Source: Saprospiraceae bacterium
Lineage (GTDB): Bacteria > Bacteroidota > Bacteroidia > Chitinophagales > Saprospiraceae
Reading direction: 5' to 3'
NCBI GenBank assembly: GCA_021604865.1
Contig: BQJU01000053.1
Span: 1 to 48,042 of the forward strand
DNA length: 48,042 nucleotides
Part shown: positions 8,799 through 17,852 of the stretch, piece by piece
Layout: each line of letters begins with the position of its first letter
Numbering within the stretch: the first letter of the stretch is position 1
The notes under the pieces: generated by a model
The model's input: the letters and a program-made list of their open reading frames with translations, nothing else
Databases searched by the model: none
Told to the model about the DNA's origin: nothing
Made by a program: the position numbers and the translations under genes

Positions 8799-9572
8799 CT
8801 ACCTGTCCTCCTGATTGAGAAAGGCTACAATTTGTGTTTTAAAAGACTTACCTGAGATAAGTGTAATGCCATTTTTTAATTTAAATTTAAACTCATTATT
8901 ATTGAGGTAGTGGTGGGATTTTACATATCGCATATTGATGACATAAGAACGATGAATGCGCAAAAACTCTCCGGTAGGAAATTGTTCCATTATTGTGCTC
9001 AGGGTGATCCGGTATAAGTATTTACGGTCTTTGGTATGTAGCGCCACATAATTACCGTCGGATTTAATATAATAGATGGATTCAATCGGCAAATTCAGAC
9101 TACGGCCTTTTTCTTTAATCTCCAGGCTATAAAGTTGATCACCGGATTTTTGTTGATAGGATTGAACGAGTTGTAATAACTGCTGATGAAAACCCGAAGT
9201 TTGTACCATATTCAGGCGGTTTCTCACTCTGCTCAGCGATTCTTTCAGTCGTTCATCATCAAAAGGTTTAAGTAAATAATCGATGGCTGCAACCTCAAAT
9301 GCCTTGATAGCATATTGATCAAAAGCCGTCGTGAAAATGATCTCTGGCGGTTGTTTTAGCGAAAGTTGCTTCAATACACCAAAACCGTCTAGCTCTGGCA
9401 TTTGCACATCTAAAAATATCAGATCCGGCTCCATTTGCTGGATCTGTTCGATGGCTTCTTTGCCGTCTCTACACTGGCCGATTACCCGGATATCTTCATA
9501 AGGTTCCAGTAATTGATGTAGGCGTTTTCTGGACAACCATTCGTCATCCACTATGATTGCTCTGATGATCAT
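8799..9572 (-). CDS. LytTR-family response regulator
   Basis: A 257-residue DNA-binding regulator. The receiver domain (1-120) has the acidic pair Asp9/Asp10, phospho-acceptor Asp55 in IFLDVQMPE and Lys102 in LLKPF. The C-terminal LytTR domain (about 150-255) shows the typical GNYVALHTKDRKYLYRIT and FLRIHRSYVIN segments. Its start overlaps the kinase gene's end by 29 bases, so the two are co-transcribed and form a two-component system. Targets of LytTR systems in Bacteroidota vary, and none is evident here. Confidence 0.94.
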   Translation of the reverse strand: MIIRAIIVDDEWLSRKRLHQLLEPYEDIRVIGQCRDGKEAIEQIQQMEPDLIFLDVQMPELDGFGVLKQLSLKQPPEIIFTTAFDQYAIKAFEVAAIDYLLKPFDDERLKESLSRVRNRLNMVQTSGFHQQLLQLVQSYQQKSGDQLYSLEIKEKGRSLNLPIESIYYIKSDGNYVALHTKDRKYLYRITLSTIMEQFPTGEFLRIHRSYVINMRYVKSHHYLNNNEFKFKLKNGITLISGKSFKTQIVAFLNQEDR

Positions 9573-10665
9573 AGGTTATTTTTTCAAATGGAATCCTTAC
9601 CAGAACCGTGCATCCCTGCCCGATGGCTGATCGGATATCAAAATAATAATCACTTTTATATTGTTGCTTTAACCGCTTGTGTACATTCTCCAATCCCAAT
9701 CCGTTTGTTTTTTGCTGAGCATCAAAACCTGCCCCATTGTCAGAAACGACCAATTCCAAGACGGCATTTCCGGCTATTTGTTTTCGACAACTGCTTATTT
9801 TCAGACAGGTGTTCCCTCTTTTTTTGGCGATGCCATGTTTTATTGCATTTTCTACCAGTGGTTGCAGAATTAGGTTGGGGACTCGTGCCTCCAGGGTATC
9901 CGCGGCCATGTCATAATCAATTTTCAGGCGATCTTCAAAACGCAGCGCCTCAAGCTCAAGGTAGTTTTGCAAAAAACGGAACTCTTCCCCCAATGTTACA
10001 TAATATCGATTTTCATTATCAAGAACCTGTCTGAGCAAATCTCCAAGCCTTACGATCATCTTTTGTGCAGCAGGAGCATCCCAATCGATGAGCGCAGCAA
10101 TGGAATGTAAGGTGTTGAAGAGAAAATGAGGATGCAATTGCATCAATAAGGCATCCAGTCGTGCCTGTGCAAGCTCCTTTTCCTGTTGAAGAGAGCGTTG
10201 ATACACTAAAAATCCTATAAAAAATCCGGTGAAAATGACGTATTGGCTCAAGCCCGAAAAAAGCCTGGCGGAAAAACTAACCAGGCGGGCCTCATGCCAC
10301 CAGGTCTGGATATAACCCAGTTTGAAATATCCAAATACGTCAGTGATCAAGGTGCGTAAAACCACCTGAAGTAGTACAATTACCAGGCTCCACCCCAGCA
10401 GCATTAAAAGGCGGGACCACCTGGGATTGCGAAAACATTGCCAAAATTCAAGGGCGAGGGTATAAACAAGTGGAGCAAGCATGGCCCAGCTGAAATAAGC
10501 TGAAAAGGTTTTTACGCACACAAAATACCAGCTGAAGGCAAAGGTGAATTGATTGATGAGGTAATCCGTATATAGCTGAATTAATTGGAATACTCCCAGG
10601 ATCAAAGCCCCAGCCCAAATATAGCGCCAGTGAAAAGGCAGGACCTTGATCCCATAAATGTTCAT
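9544..10665 (-). CDS. LytS-type sensor histidine kinase (His_kinase/PF06580)
   Basis: A 373-residue membrane kinase. About four transmembrane segments lie in residues 13-156, with no extracytoplasmic sensor domain. The phospho-acceptor is in QLHPHFLFNTLH, probably His180. The ATPase domain follows (LVENAIKHG, Asn273; DNGAGF; GLGLENVHKRL). It is the first gene of the operon with the LytTR regulator, which it should phosphorylate. A perfect TAnnTTTG box lies 29 bases before its start on the same strand. Confidence 0.94.
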   Translation of the reverse strand: MNIYGIKVLPFHWRYIWAGALILGVFQLIQLYTDYLINQFTFAFSWYFVCVKTFSAYFSWAMLAPLVYTLALEFWQCFRNPRWSRLLMLLGWSLVIVLLQVVLRTLITDVFGYFKLGYIQTWWHEARLVSFSARLFSGLSQYVIFTGFFIGFLVYQRSLQQEKELAQARLDALLMQLHPHFLFNTLHSIAALIDWDAPAAQKMIVRLGDLLRQVLDNENRYYVTLGEEFRFLQNYLELEALRFEDRLKIDYDMAADTLEARVPNLILQPLVENAIKHGIAKKRGNTCLKISSCRKQIAGNAVLELVVSDNGAGFDAQQKTNGLGLENVHKRLKQQYKSDYYFDIRSAIGQGCTVLVRIPFEKITYDHQSNHSG

Positions 10666-10693
10666 AAGGTGTTAAATATCTTTTAATTAACAA

Positions 10694-10701
10694 CAAAATT
10701 A
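10694..10701 (-). promoter_or_regulatory. -7 box (TAATTTTG), kinase-regulator operon promoter
   Basis: Read on the minus strand, TAATTTTG matches the TAnnTTTG consensus exactly and sits 29 bases before the kinase start codon. Confidence 0.55.
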
Positions 10702-10754
10702 AGAGAATCTTTACTCCCTTTCTTATTTTAGGTGCTAAACGAAAAATTTGGGAT

Positions 10755-11204
10755 ATGATGAATGCAAAATTGATCGGTTTTATATTTTTTCTGAGTTTTT
10801 GCCTGCTCAGTTGTCAAAACACAGGTGATCAAACAAAAGATGCCACTCCCCTTACTTATCAACAAATGTGGAAGGCCGTATTTAGTGATACGGATGGGGA
10901 ACAGATAGAATGGCACGGTGAAGCAATGGATCAATCTGCTGTTGGAGAGTTATCTCTTTTAGAAACGGGTAGCTGTGGAGGCAGTGAATGTGGGAAAACG
11001 ATTATGCTTGCCAGCAACTCCGATCGTGCGACTGAAGTGATCATACAGTCCGTTTTTTCTATTCCGGATTTGCCCGAATATACAGCCGTGAAGTTTACCG
11101 TTCCTTCAGGCCAGCAGTTAACAGTAGGGTGTTCTCATCTTTGTATGAATGGGACGAAAGTAGTATTTTCACCAAAGATAGTAGGGGCCAAGTATTTGGA
11201 TTAA
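10755..11204 (+). CDS. Lipoprotein of unknown function
   Basis: A 149-residue predicted lipoprotein. The signal peptide (MMNAKLIGFIFFLSFCLLSC) ends with a good lipobox and Cys20. The mature part has four further cysteines in two close pairs (GSCGGSECGK and VGCSHLCMNG), suggesting disulfides or metal binding. I recognise no family. It is divergent from the kinase operon, with 89 bases between starts. Confidence 0.68.
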   Translation: MMNAKLIGFIFFLSFCLLSCQNTGDQTKDATPLTYQQMWKAVFSDTDGEQIEWHGEAMDQSAVGELSLLETGSCGGSECGKTIMLASNSDRATEVIIQSVFSIPDLPEYTAVKFTVPSGQQLTVGCSHLCMNGTKVVFSPKIVGAKYLD

Positions 11205-11346
11205 ACCCCAAGGTGGCTATGCCCTTTAGAAACATGGCAATGCGCTTTTTTTCAAAAAAATGGATTAGTATACGCCGTATCATCAGAAAAAGGCTCTTGG
11301 TTCAACCAGGAATGTTTTATTCTTTGATCATTATTAAAACTTACAA

Positions 11347-12042
11347 ATGCGACGCTTTTTAATCTTAATTTTTGTCTTCAATGGCTATTTAGTGGATGCA
11401 CAGGATACTGATCCGACCACTATTCCAAAAATTCAGGAATATGCGGAACAAATGCTTGCTGCAATAAAACAAATCGGCCATAAAATTAGTGAATCAAAGA
11501 CGGATCATTTCTTATATCTCAGTAAGAATTGGCAACACACTACGGTGATTACAACCACTGATGAGTATTTGCATTTTGATGGACGTTACAACATCTTGCG
11601 CAATGCCCTGGAAGCCAATCTTGGCGAAGAACTCTACAGGATTAATGCCTGGCAGATAAAAGCCGCCAGAATTGGTGACCGGTTATTGGTCCCTCTTTCA
11701 GCAAAATTGATTGAAGAAGGGAATATCATGAAATTTTTCGAAGTGCTTTCTTCCGGAAAACTAACCCTGCTCCAGCAGTTTAGCGTAGGATCGAGGGTAG
11801 AAGGGGGAAATTCTCCTATAGCTACTATGACGGGAGAAACGGTCTATTATATCAGTACGGATTTTTATTACACCAAAGATTTTACCAGCTTGAAGAAACT
11901 CAAGCGCAATAAAAATCGCATCTTGGAATTATTTGGGGAGGAAAGTGATGACCTAGACGCTTATATGGATGAAAATGGGCTGAAATTCCGAAAAGATGAA
12001 GATGTAATCCAGGTTTTTGAACAGTTTAATAATGGGCATTAG
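11347..12042 (+). CDS. Exported protein of unknown function
   Basis: A 231-residue protein with a signal peptide (MRRFLILIFVFNGYLVDA, then QD). The mature part is mixed alpha/beta and acidic near its end (LFGEESDDLDAYMDENG), with no motif I recognise. It follows the lipoprotein gene by 142 bases on the same strand; co-transcription is possible but unproven. A family-2 palindrome follows the gene. Confidence 0.62.
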   Translation: MRRFLILIFVFNGYLVDAQDTDPTTIPKIQEYAEQMLAAIKQIGHKISESKTDHFLYLSKNWQHTTVITTTDEYLHFDGRYNILRNALEANLGEELYRINAWQIKAARIGDRLLVPLSAKLIEEGNIMKFFEVLSSGKLTLLQQFSVGSRVEGGNSPIATMTGETVYYISTDFYYTKDFTSLKKLKRNKNRILELFGEESDDLDAYMDENGLKFRKDEDVIQVFEQFNNGH

Positions 12043-12088
12043 ACATGCTCTGATACTTTTTTATTAAACCTTTTGTCCTCCTGCCAGT

Positions 12089-12150
12089 CTATACTAAGGG
12101 CCAGCGAAGAATAAGTTGTCTGTTTCAAATGAGCTATTCTTCGCGGGCAC
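12089..12150. repeat. Family-2 palindromic repeat
   Basis: GCGAAGAATA (12104-12113) pairs perfectly with TATTCTTCGC (12135-12144). The region ATACTAAGGG to GAGCTATT, including AATAAGTTGTCTGTTTCA, recurs almost unchanged at 47,883-47,932. Its arms and loop share nothing with the family-1 repeats. It lies between an unknown exported protein gene and the DUF1800 gene. Confidence 0.75.
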
Positions 12151-12216
12151 TTAAGGTAGAATTGACTGCCCACTAGGGAACAGCTCTTATATAGTTTAAG
12201 CTTAAAACTCTGAATT

Positions 12217-13662
12217 ATGATTACCACCAATTGTGCGAGCGGCACTTTGGCGCCATACTCGCCTAACCCCACAGCCCCCTGGGATAAACGGCGGGTTCAA
12301 CATTTATTTCGAAGAATGGGTTATGGAGCTGTTCCTGCCGAACTGGAAGCTGCACTGAGCCAAAACCCATCCCAGCTTGTAGATAATTTAATTGACGAAG
12401 CTGTCAACCTTCCATTGCCTGAACCCCCGGAATGGGCCAATTGGACCATCAATGAATACGATGATTTTTTTGCCGAAAGGCAGCCACAATTTGTGGAATG
12501 GGTGGTAAAATGGGTAAAAGATATGCTAAGTAATGGATTCCGGGAAAAGGTATCCTTGTTTTGGCACAATCATTTTGTGACTAAAGTGGAAACATACCTT
12601 TGTCCATCGCATACCTACCAGTATCATACCCTACTTCAACAATACGCCCTGGGGAATTTTCGCGATTTTGTTTACGATATGGGTAAAAGCCCGGCGATGT
12701 TGGTCTTCCTCAATGGTGTGCAAAGCACCAATATTGAGCCAAACGAAAATTATGCAAGAGAACTTTACGAACTATTCACACTAGGCCAGGACAATGGTTA
12801 TACTCAAAATGATATCGTAGCAACAGCCCGCGCCCTTACCGGATGGGTGGGCTATACCACCTACTGCGACGGCATTAATTACGTTCCCTTTTTTCACGAT
12901 AATGGGATCAAAACGATTTTTGGACAAACAGGCACCTGGGGTTATGATGATGTCAATGAGCTGCTTTTTACCCATCGGGCTGATCAGGTAGCTACCCATA
13001 TATGCACAAAGATTTATGAAAACTTTGTGCACCCTGAGGCTAATGAAGACATTGTAGCGGAAATGGCGACTACTTTCAAAAACAACAATTGGGAATTAGC
13101 CCCGGTCTTCCGCCAGTTATTTAAAAGTGAACATTTTTTTGATGATTACATTATGGGCACTCAAGTAAAAAGTCCGACTGACTTTTTCCTGAGTTTTATC
13201 CGCGAAGGAGACTTCTCTCACCCAGATGAGATCATGGAAGCTGTCACCTATTTTATTTATAGCCTTGGACAGGAACTCTTCAGCCCGACTGATGTCTCTG
13301 GCTGGCCTGGCAACCGTAATTGGATTGATAGTACAGCTTTAACCGGACGTTGGAAAACGATGGATGCTTACCTCTTATACCTTTACCAGAATTTTCCTGA
13401 AGAGCTTCGACAATTTGCCTTGAATCTTTCTAACCAATCCAACGATCCAGCATTGATTACACAGGTGATCGCCGATTATTTCTTGCCGAATGGATTCTAT
13501 TCTCCTGAGATTTATGACCGGGCCACCACAGCCCTAAAATGGGAGGTGCCTCAAAATTACTATGATGAAGGTTCCTGGAACCTATACTGGGAAACGGCAC
13601 CTCTACAAGTGGCTGTGTTGATGCAATATATTTGCCGCCAACCGGAATTTCAGTTGCAATAG
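12217..13662 (+). CDS. DUF1800 family protein
   Basis: A 481-residue protein of the DUF1800 family. Hallmarks are the RRVQHLFRRMGYG start, FWHNHFVTKV, NENYARELYELFTLG and ATARALTGW segments, and VKSPTDFFL near residue 310. No signal peptide is evident, which is odd for a family whose partner is exported. DUF1800 and DUF1501 genes are regularly adjacent; here the partner begins 28 bases downstream, so they form an operon. Their joint biochemical role is not established. Confidence 0.92.
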   Translation: MITTNCASGTLAPYSPNPTAPWDKRRVQHLFRRMGYGAVPAELEAALSQNPSQLVDNLIDEAVNLPLPEPPEWANWTINEYDDFFAERQPQFVEWVVKWVKDMLSNGFREKVSLFWHNHFVTKVETYLCPSHTYQYHTLLQQYALGNFRDFVYDMGKSPAMLVFLNGVQSTNIEPNENYARELYELFTLGQDNGYTQNDIVATARALTGWVGYTTYCDGINYVPFFHDNGIKTIFGQTGTWGYDDVNELLFTHRADQVATHICTKIYENFVHPEANEDIVAEMATTFKNNNWELAPVFRQLFKSEHFFDDYIMGTQVKSPTDFFLSFIREGDFSHPDEIMEAVTYFIYSLGQELFSPTDVSGWPGNRNWIDSTALTGRWKTMDAYLLYLYQNFPEELRQFALNLSNQSNDPALITQVIADYFLPNGFYSPEIYDRATTALKWEVPQNYYDEGSWNLYWETAPLQVAVLMQYICRQPEFQLQ

Positions 13663-13690
13663 GATTTCTTCATCTCAAAAAAGATTCATC

Positions 13691-15322
13691 ATGTGTGATC
13701 AGCATAATACAAATAAAGATAAACAACCCCTCGGCAGCGCTATCGAACATGGCGAAGCCCACGAACGCGACCACAATCAGTGGAGCCGGCGTTCTTTTTT
13801 GCGCAATGTCGGTATAGCAGGCAGCATGTCAATGATCCTGGGCAAAACACCCCTCACCGCATTGGCCAGCTCGCCACTAAGTATGGCCCTGACCAATAGC
13901 AATAGCGACCGGATTTTGGTGCTCATCCGCCTGAAGGGAGGTAATGATGGACTGAATATGGTCATTCCATTATTTGACTATGGAACTTATCAGGCTTATC
14001 GGCCCGATATTGCCATCCCACAGAATGATATTATCTCACTCAATCCGGAGTTTGGTATTCCCAATTCTATGGGCGCGCTGGAAAATCTTTGGCAGGATGG
14101 TGCCATGAAGGTGGTCAATAGTGTAGGTTATACCAATCAGAACCTATCTCATTTCCGGTCTACGGATATCTGGACTTCGGCTAGTGATGCCAATCAGCTG
14201 GACAATTCGGGCTGGCTGGGCCGCGTACTGGATCAGCAATATCCCGACTTTCTGACCAATCCGCCTGATACACCACCAGCAATCCAGATTGGTGGCAGTG
14301 GCAATAATATGTTTACCAATCCTGAAGACACGAATATGGGTGTCATCGTTTCCAATCCTGAAGAGCTTTATGAGATTGCTCAGTCTGGTGAGTTGTACGA
14401 TCCTATTGATGTGCCGGAGTGTTATTACGGAGAACAACTGACCTTCTTACGTACGGTATCAAACAGTACTTTCCGTTACGCAGAGGTGATTGCTGAAGCT
14501 TATGCTGCTTCCTCTAATGCGGTCAATTATACGACCTCTTTGGGTGAACAGCTGGCATTGGTGGCTCGTCTGATTAAAGGGGGCTTGGATACCCGTCTTT
14601 ATGTGGTTAGTTTGGATGGTTTTGATACACACGCCACTCAGGATGTTGATCATCCTCCGCTACTTAACAATATAGCTGAAGCCGTACAATCCTTCTATCT
14701 GGATTTGGCTGCAGGTGGTGAAGCCGAACGGGTGCTGAGTATGACCTTTTCGGAATTTGGTCGCCGCCTGGAACAAAATGCGTCCAATGGAACCGATCAC
14801 GGTGCGGCCTCTCCACTCATGATGTTTGGTGAAGGCCTTAATGGCAATGGTTTTGTCGGCCCCAATCCGGATTTACACAACCTTGACGACGTGGGCAATC
14901 TGCAATTTGGCGTTGACTTTCGTCAGATATACGCAACGGTGCTGGAACAGTGGCTTTGTATCGAATCAGGAATGGTAGATACGGTACTGGGGCAATCCTT
15001 TACCAGAATGCCCGAAATAGGACTGAGTTGTGGTCCGGTATCCAGTAGTTTTGTCAATACACCTACACTGCAACATCGGGCACTTTATGGCGCTGGAGAA
15101 GTGACCATCGAGTACACCCTACCCGATTCCATGCCGGTGACAGTACAAATTTTTGATATCCTGGGCCGACCGGTCGAAACCCTTTTTCAGGGCAACCAAT
15201 TGCCGGGTACTTATCGTTATAGTTTCCGGAGCAGAGAGGCTCGCCTGAGTACGGGGATTTATGTGTATTCCATTCAGGCTGGCCGCCAGCGGTATAGCCA
15301 GAAGATTAGACTCGTAAGGTAA
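13691..15322 (+). CDS. DUF1501 family protein with Tat signal and T9SS sorting domain
   Basis: A 543-residue exported protein. A twin-arginine signal is visible at Arg33/Arg34 (SRRSFLRNVGIAG) after a long polar lead. The DUF1501 body (about 70-430; LIRLKGGNDGLNMVIP, TFSEFGRRLEQNASNGTDHG) is related to alkaline-phosphatase-like sulfatases. The last 80 residues (TIEYTLPDSMPVTVQIFDILG to the end, with STGIYVYSI) form a type A T9SS C-terminal domain that directs outer-membrane export and surface attachment. Tat export combined with a T9SS domain is unusual. It is co-transcribed with the DUF1800 gene. Confidence 0.93.
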   Translation: MCDQHNTNKDKQPLGSAIEHGEAHERDHNQWSRRSFLRNVGIAGSMSMILGKTPLTALASSPLSMALTNSNSDRILVLIRLKGGNDGLNMVIPLFDYGTYQAYRPDIAIPQNDIISLNPEFGIPNSMGALENLWQDGAMKVVNSVGYTNQNLSHFRSTDIWTSASDANQLDNSGWLGRVLDQQYPDFLTNPPDTPPAIQIGGSGNNMFTNPEDTNMGVIVSNPEELYEIAQSGELYDPIDVPECYYGEQLTFLRTVSNSTFRYAEVIAEAYAASSNAVNYTTSLGEQLALVARLIKGGLDTRLYVVSLDGFDTHATQDVDHPPLLNNIAEAVQSFYLDLAAGGEAERVLSMTFSEFGRRLEQNASNGTDHGAASPLMMFGEGLNGNGFVGPNPDLHNLDDVGNLQFGVDFRQIYATVLEQWLCIESGMVDTVLGQSFTRMPEIGLSCGPVSSSFVNTPTLQHRALYGAGEVTIEYTLPDSMPVTVQIFDILGRPVETLFQGNQLPGTYRYSFRSREARLSTGIYVYSIQAGRQRYSQKIRLVR

Positions 15323-15335
15323 ATAACTGGATTTG

Positions 15336-15375
15336 TGTGTGTTTGGGGATTTGACGATCTCCAAACATGCGCTCA
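15336..15375. repeat. Family-1 inverted repeat, copy d (minimal)
   Basis: GTGTGTTTGGGGAT (from 15336) and GATCTCCAAACATGCGCT (to about 15374) face each other with almost no interior. It fills the gap between two converging genes and overlaps the stop codon of the DUF3570 gene at 15373. Confidence 0.65.
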
Positions 15376-16596
15376 ATCATTTTTATGCTCTGTTTTTGGC
15401 AAAAGGCTATAACCCACGGAGAAGGAGATGATGTGTGCTACTAACCCGTCGCTGCGCCGAAAGAATGCGTAGCGCAGGCGAAGCTCATTAAATAAAAAAC
15501 GCCTGGTCCAATAGTCGAGCGGAGCATAGCGAAAATAAAGCCCCGCTTTGTAGGACTGAAAATCCGATAAATCGAAATCGGAGGTATAATATTCTGCATC
15601 TGGCTGGTGTTCCTTGAAAGGGGCAAAATAATCAGCTGCGGACTGGCGGTAAAAACGCACAAAGGGAGCAAGGGTTAGTATCGGTGAAAGTTTGAATGCA
15701 CTTTCCAGCTCGATGGCATGACCGATGATGCCAAAATTATCCCAGTAAAACCCATAAGTCCCTTTCAGGATGGTGCGCCCACCCAAAAAATAATTCAGCC
15801 TCAATCCAATGGGTATTTTTAGGCGGTCATCCGGCAAATTTTCGACCTGTACGGCATCGTCATTGAAATAAACCCGGTGGAAAGGGGTCGATAATAATCC
15901 TTTTTGGTAGTTGATTTCTGGAAAAAGGCCGACGATCAGGCGTTTATTCATGACCTGGGTGAAGCCCAATTGCAGGGTGTAAGAATTACGCAAGTAGGTG
16001 TCCGCCCATTCTTTGAAACGCAACTCTGCGGGATAAACAAGTAATGCCGGTCTTTTGTAATCTACATCCAATCGACCCCACCGCAAATCATCAAAAAAAG
16101 CCTGAAATGACAACTGGAAATTGCGCATCTTATCAGGTGTCTGGTATGCCAACGCAAGAGAAACCGGGAAGGAAAGATAGTCGGATTCGAGGGAAAATCC
16201 GGTGCCGATACCGATGGTCAGATCCGTTTTTTTTGCATGCCGGTCGTAGTTGATATGGGCATAGCTACGGGCATCATGTAAGGAGGCAGAGGAACGCACA
16301 AAGTCAATGTTATCGGTCGAAGCGGAGGTGATGAAGTCGCTGCCACCTTTTAAGGTTAACTTCTGGTATCCCTTAAAGGAGTGGGTGAGCTTCACATTGG
16401 GCCCATATACACTCAACTGTTCCGTTCCAATACCTCCAGTAACAGCCGAATGATCGCCATCCTGATTGTAATAGGAAAAGACCAGCTCAATATCGGTTTT
16501 TGGGAGTTCTTTTTTTTGAAAACTGCTATCCACCTGCTGGGTTTTTCCTCGCAAAAAAAGGGTAAGCAGTCCGATGGCCAGGTATATTTTTTTCAT
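15373..16596 (-). CDS. DUF3570 family outer-membrane-like protein
   Basis: A 407-residue protein with a signal peptide (about 1-19). The rest is rich in alternating beta segments with aromatic girdles (LSFQAFFDDLRWGRLDVDY, LRLNYFLGGRTILKGTYGFYWDN), as expected of a beta barrel. It matches DUF3570, which in many bacteria is linked to DUF4266 and apbE; both are immediately upstream here. A 112-base gap to the DUF4266 gene contains a single family-1 repeat arm. Function is inferred to be the outer-membrane part of an exported redox module. Confidence 0.85.
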   Translation of the reverse strand: MKKIYLAIGLLTLFLRGKTQQVDSSFQKKELPKTDIELVFSYYNQDGDHSAVTGGIGTEQLSVYGPNVKLTHSFKGYQKLTLKGGSDFITSASTDNIDFVRSSASLHDARSYAHINYDRHAKKTDLTIGIGTGFSLESDYLSFPVSLALAYQTPDKMRNFQLSFQAFFDDLRWGRLDVDYKRPALLVYPAELRFKEWADTYLRNSYTLQLGFTQVMNKRLIVGLFPEINYQKGLLSTPFHRVYFNDDAVQVENLPDDRLKIPIGLRLNYFLGGRTILKGTYGFYWDNFGIIGHAIELESAFKLSPILTLAPFVRFYRQSAADYFAPFKEHQPDAEYYTSDFDLSDFQSYKAGLYFRYAPLDYWTRRFLFNELRLRYAFFRRSDGLVAHIISFSVGYSLLPKTEHKND

Positions 16597-16641
16597 AAGA
16601 ATAGGTTGTTGGGTCTAGGTTTTGGGAGCGTTAGAAGATAC

Positions 16642-16656
16642 GAGCTTGTTTGGAGG
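16642..16656. repeat. Single family-1 repeat arm (partial copy e)
   Basis: GAGCTTGTTTGGAGG matches the family-1 left arm. No clear opposite arm was found in the 112-base gap between the DUF4266 and DUF3570 genes, so this looks like a remnant. Confidence 0.45.
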
Positions 16657-16708
16657 ATATGGTGGGAGACTCGCTTTGTGCCACCATTCATTTTTCCACT
16701 TCTTCTAT

Positions 16709-16936
16709 TCAATTACAGCCACACCCACCACTGGCCTTGCCACTAGCCGGCGGCGTAGCACCCTCCCTGATACCTTCAACATATTGTTCAAATTGCTGCC
16801 CTGATGTAGCCCCCATTTGCATTTCGTGATCATTCAGAAAAATGCGCTGGTAGGGCCGGACGGATTGGCATGCAGACAATAAGATAGTACTTAAAGCAGT
16901 GATGATTACGGCCTTGAAATAGTGTTTAATTCGCAT
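16709..16936 (-). CDS. DUF4266 small lipoprotein
   Basis: A 75-residue lipoprotein. The signal peptide ends in LLSAC with Cys23. The mature part has the DUF4266 pattern (VRPYQRIFLND, M, then EGA and a final GGCGCN). It contains two GAT tripeptides, Gly42-Ala43-Thr44 and Gly59-Ala60-Thr61; ApbE attaches FMN to a threonine in GAT-containing motifs in known targets. It overlaps the apbE stop by 11 bases, so the two are translationally coupled. Family call is good; being a flavinylation target is inference. Confidence 0.85.
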   Translation of the reverse strand: MRIKHYFKAVIITALSTILLSACQSVRPYQRIFLNDHEMQMGATSGQQFEQYVEGIREGATPPASGKASGGCGCN

Positions 16937-17852
16937 ACGCTAAATTAATATTATTCGAATAAAAAACCTTGTTTTGGTCATCAATGATCAGGCAATGGGT
17001 TTGAGGTAGTTGGTTGATAAAATGTAAACCGACTTCTACACCCATGACATAAACCGCCGTTGCAAGAGCGTCACAAAGTTCGGCGCTTGAGCAAAAGACC
17101 GTCACGCTTTTGATCCCGCTGAGTGGCCGACCAGTTAAGGGATTAAGGTTGTGGGAATAACGGATACCGTCTTTGATAAAATACTGCTCATAATCGCCGG
17201 AGGTGGCCACTGACCCCATTTGCAGCGGTAGGTGAAACAGCATTTCTGCAGGCTGATCCGGATTGGAAATGCCCACCTTCCAGGGACTGCCATCGGCCCG
17301 GGTGCCAATGATAGATAAATCGCCACTTGCATTGATTACTGCATGTTGAACACCTGATTTTAACCAAAGTTTTCGAACCTGATCGGCGGCATAACCTTTG
17401 CCAATTGCCGCAAAACTGAGGTGCATTTGTGTCTGTTCAAGCATGACCTGGTGGTCTTCCAGGAGATGGATATAATGAAAGCCGACCTTACTCAGCGTTT
17501 TTTGCAAGGTTTCCCTTTCGGGCAATAAAACCGATCCCTTTTTGAAGTTGTACAGTTTTTTTAAGGGCCCCACGGTAATGTCGAAAGCGCCTTGACTGAG
17601 GCGGGAAATATGGAGACAACGCTCTAGGAGTTCATAAACCTCTGGTTCCACCCGGATTGGTTGAATACCAGCATTTTGATTCAATCGGGAGGTTGTGGAA
17701 TCGGGTTTAAATTCAGTGAGCAGGTATTCGATGCGTTTGATTTCAGCGACCCCTTGTTGTAGCAATGCTCTGGCCCAACTTTCATCCTGGTCGACGATGA
17801 GCAGTTCAAAGGCGGAGCCCATTAATTTTTCTGTATGGCGATATATTTTCAT
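16926..17852 (-). CDS. apbE: FAD:protein FMN transferase (ApbE)
   Basis: It transfers FMN from FAD to a threonine of a target protein, normally outside the cytoplasm. The 308 residues show the family landmarks: LMGSAFEL near the start, LTEFKPDSTTSRLN, GAFDITVGPL, AIGKGYAAD, NASGDLS, SHNLNPLTGRP (His234) and DALATAVYVMG (Asp261). The usual export signal is absent from the ATG start at 17852. In-frame codons upstream read like the end of a signal peptide (NAYAQQ) but have no ATG, GTG or TTG. It leads the DUF4266-DUF3570 operon. Confidence 0.93.
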   Translation of the reverse strand: MKIYRHTEKLMGSAFELLIVDQDESWARALLQQGVAEIKRIEYLLTEFKPDSTTSRLNQNAGIQPIRVEPEVYELLERCLHISRLSQGAFDITVGPLKKLYNFKKGSVLLPERETLQKTLSKVGFHYIHLLEDHQVMLEQTQMHLSFAAIGKGYAADQVRKLWLKSGVQHAVINASGDLSIIGTRADGSPWKVGISNPDQPAEMLFHLPLQMGSVATSGDYEQYFIKDGIRYSHNLNPLTGRPLSGIKSVTVFCSSAELCDALATAVYVMGVEVGLHFINQLPQTHCLIIDDQNKVFYSNNINLAYAN

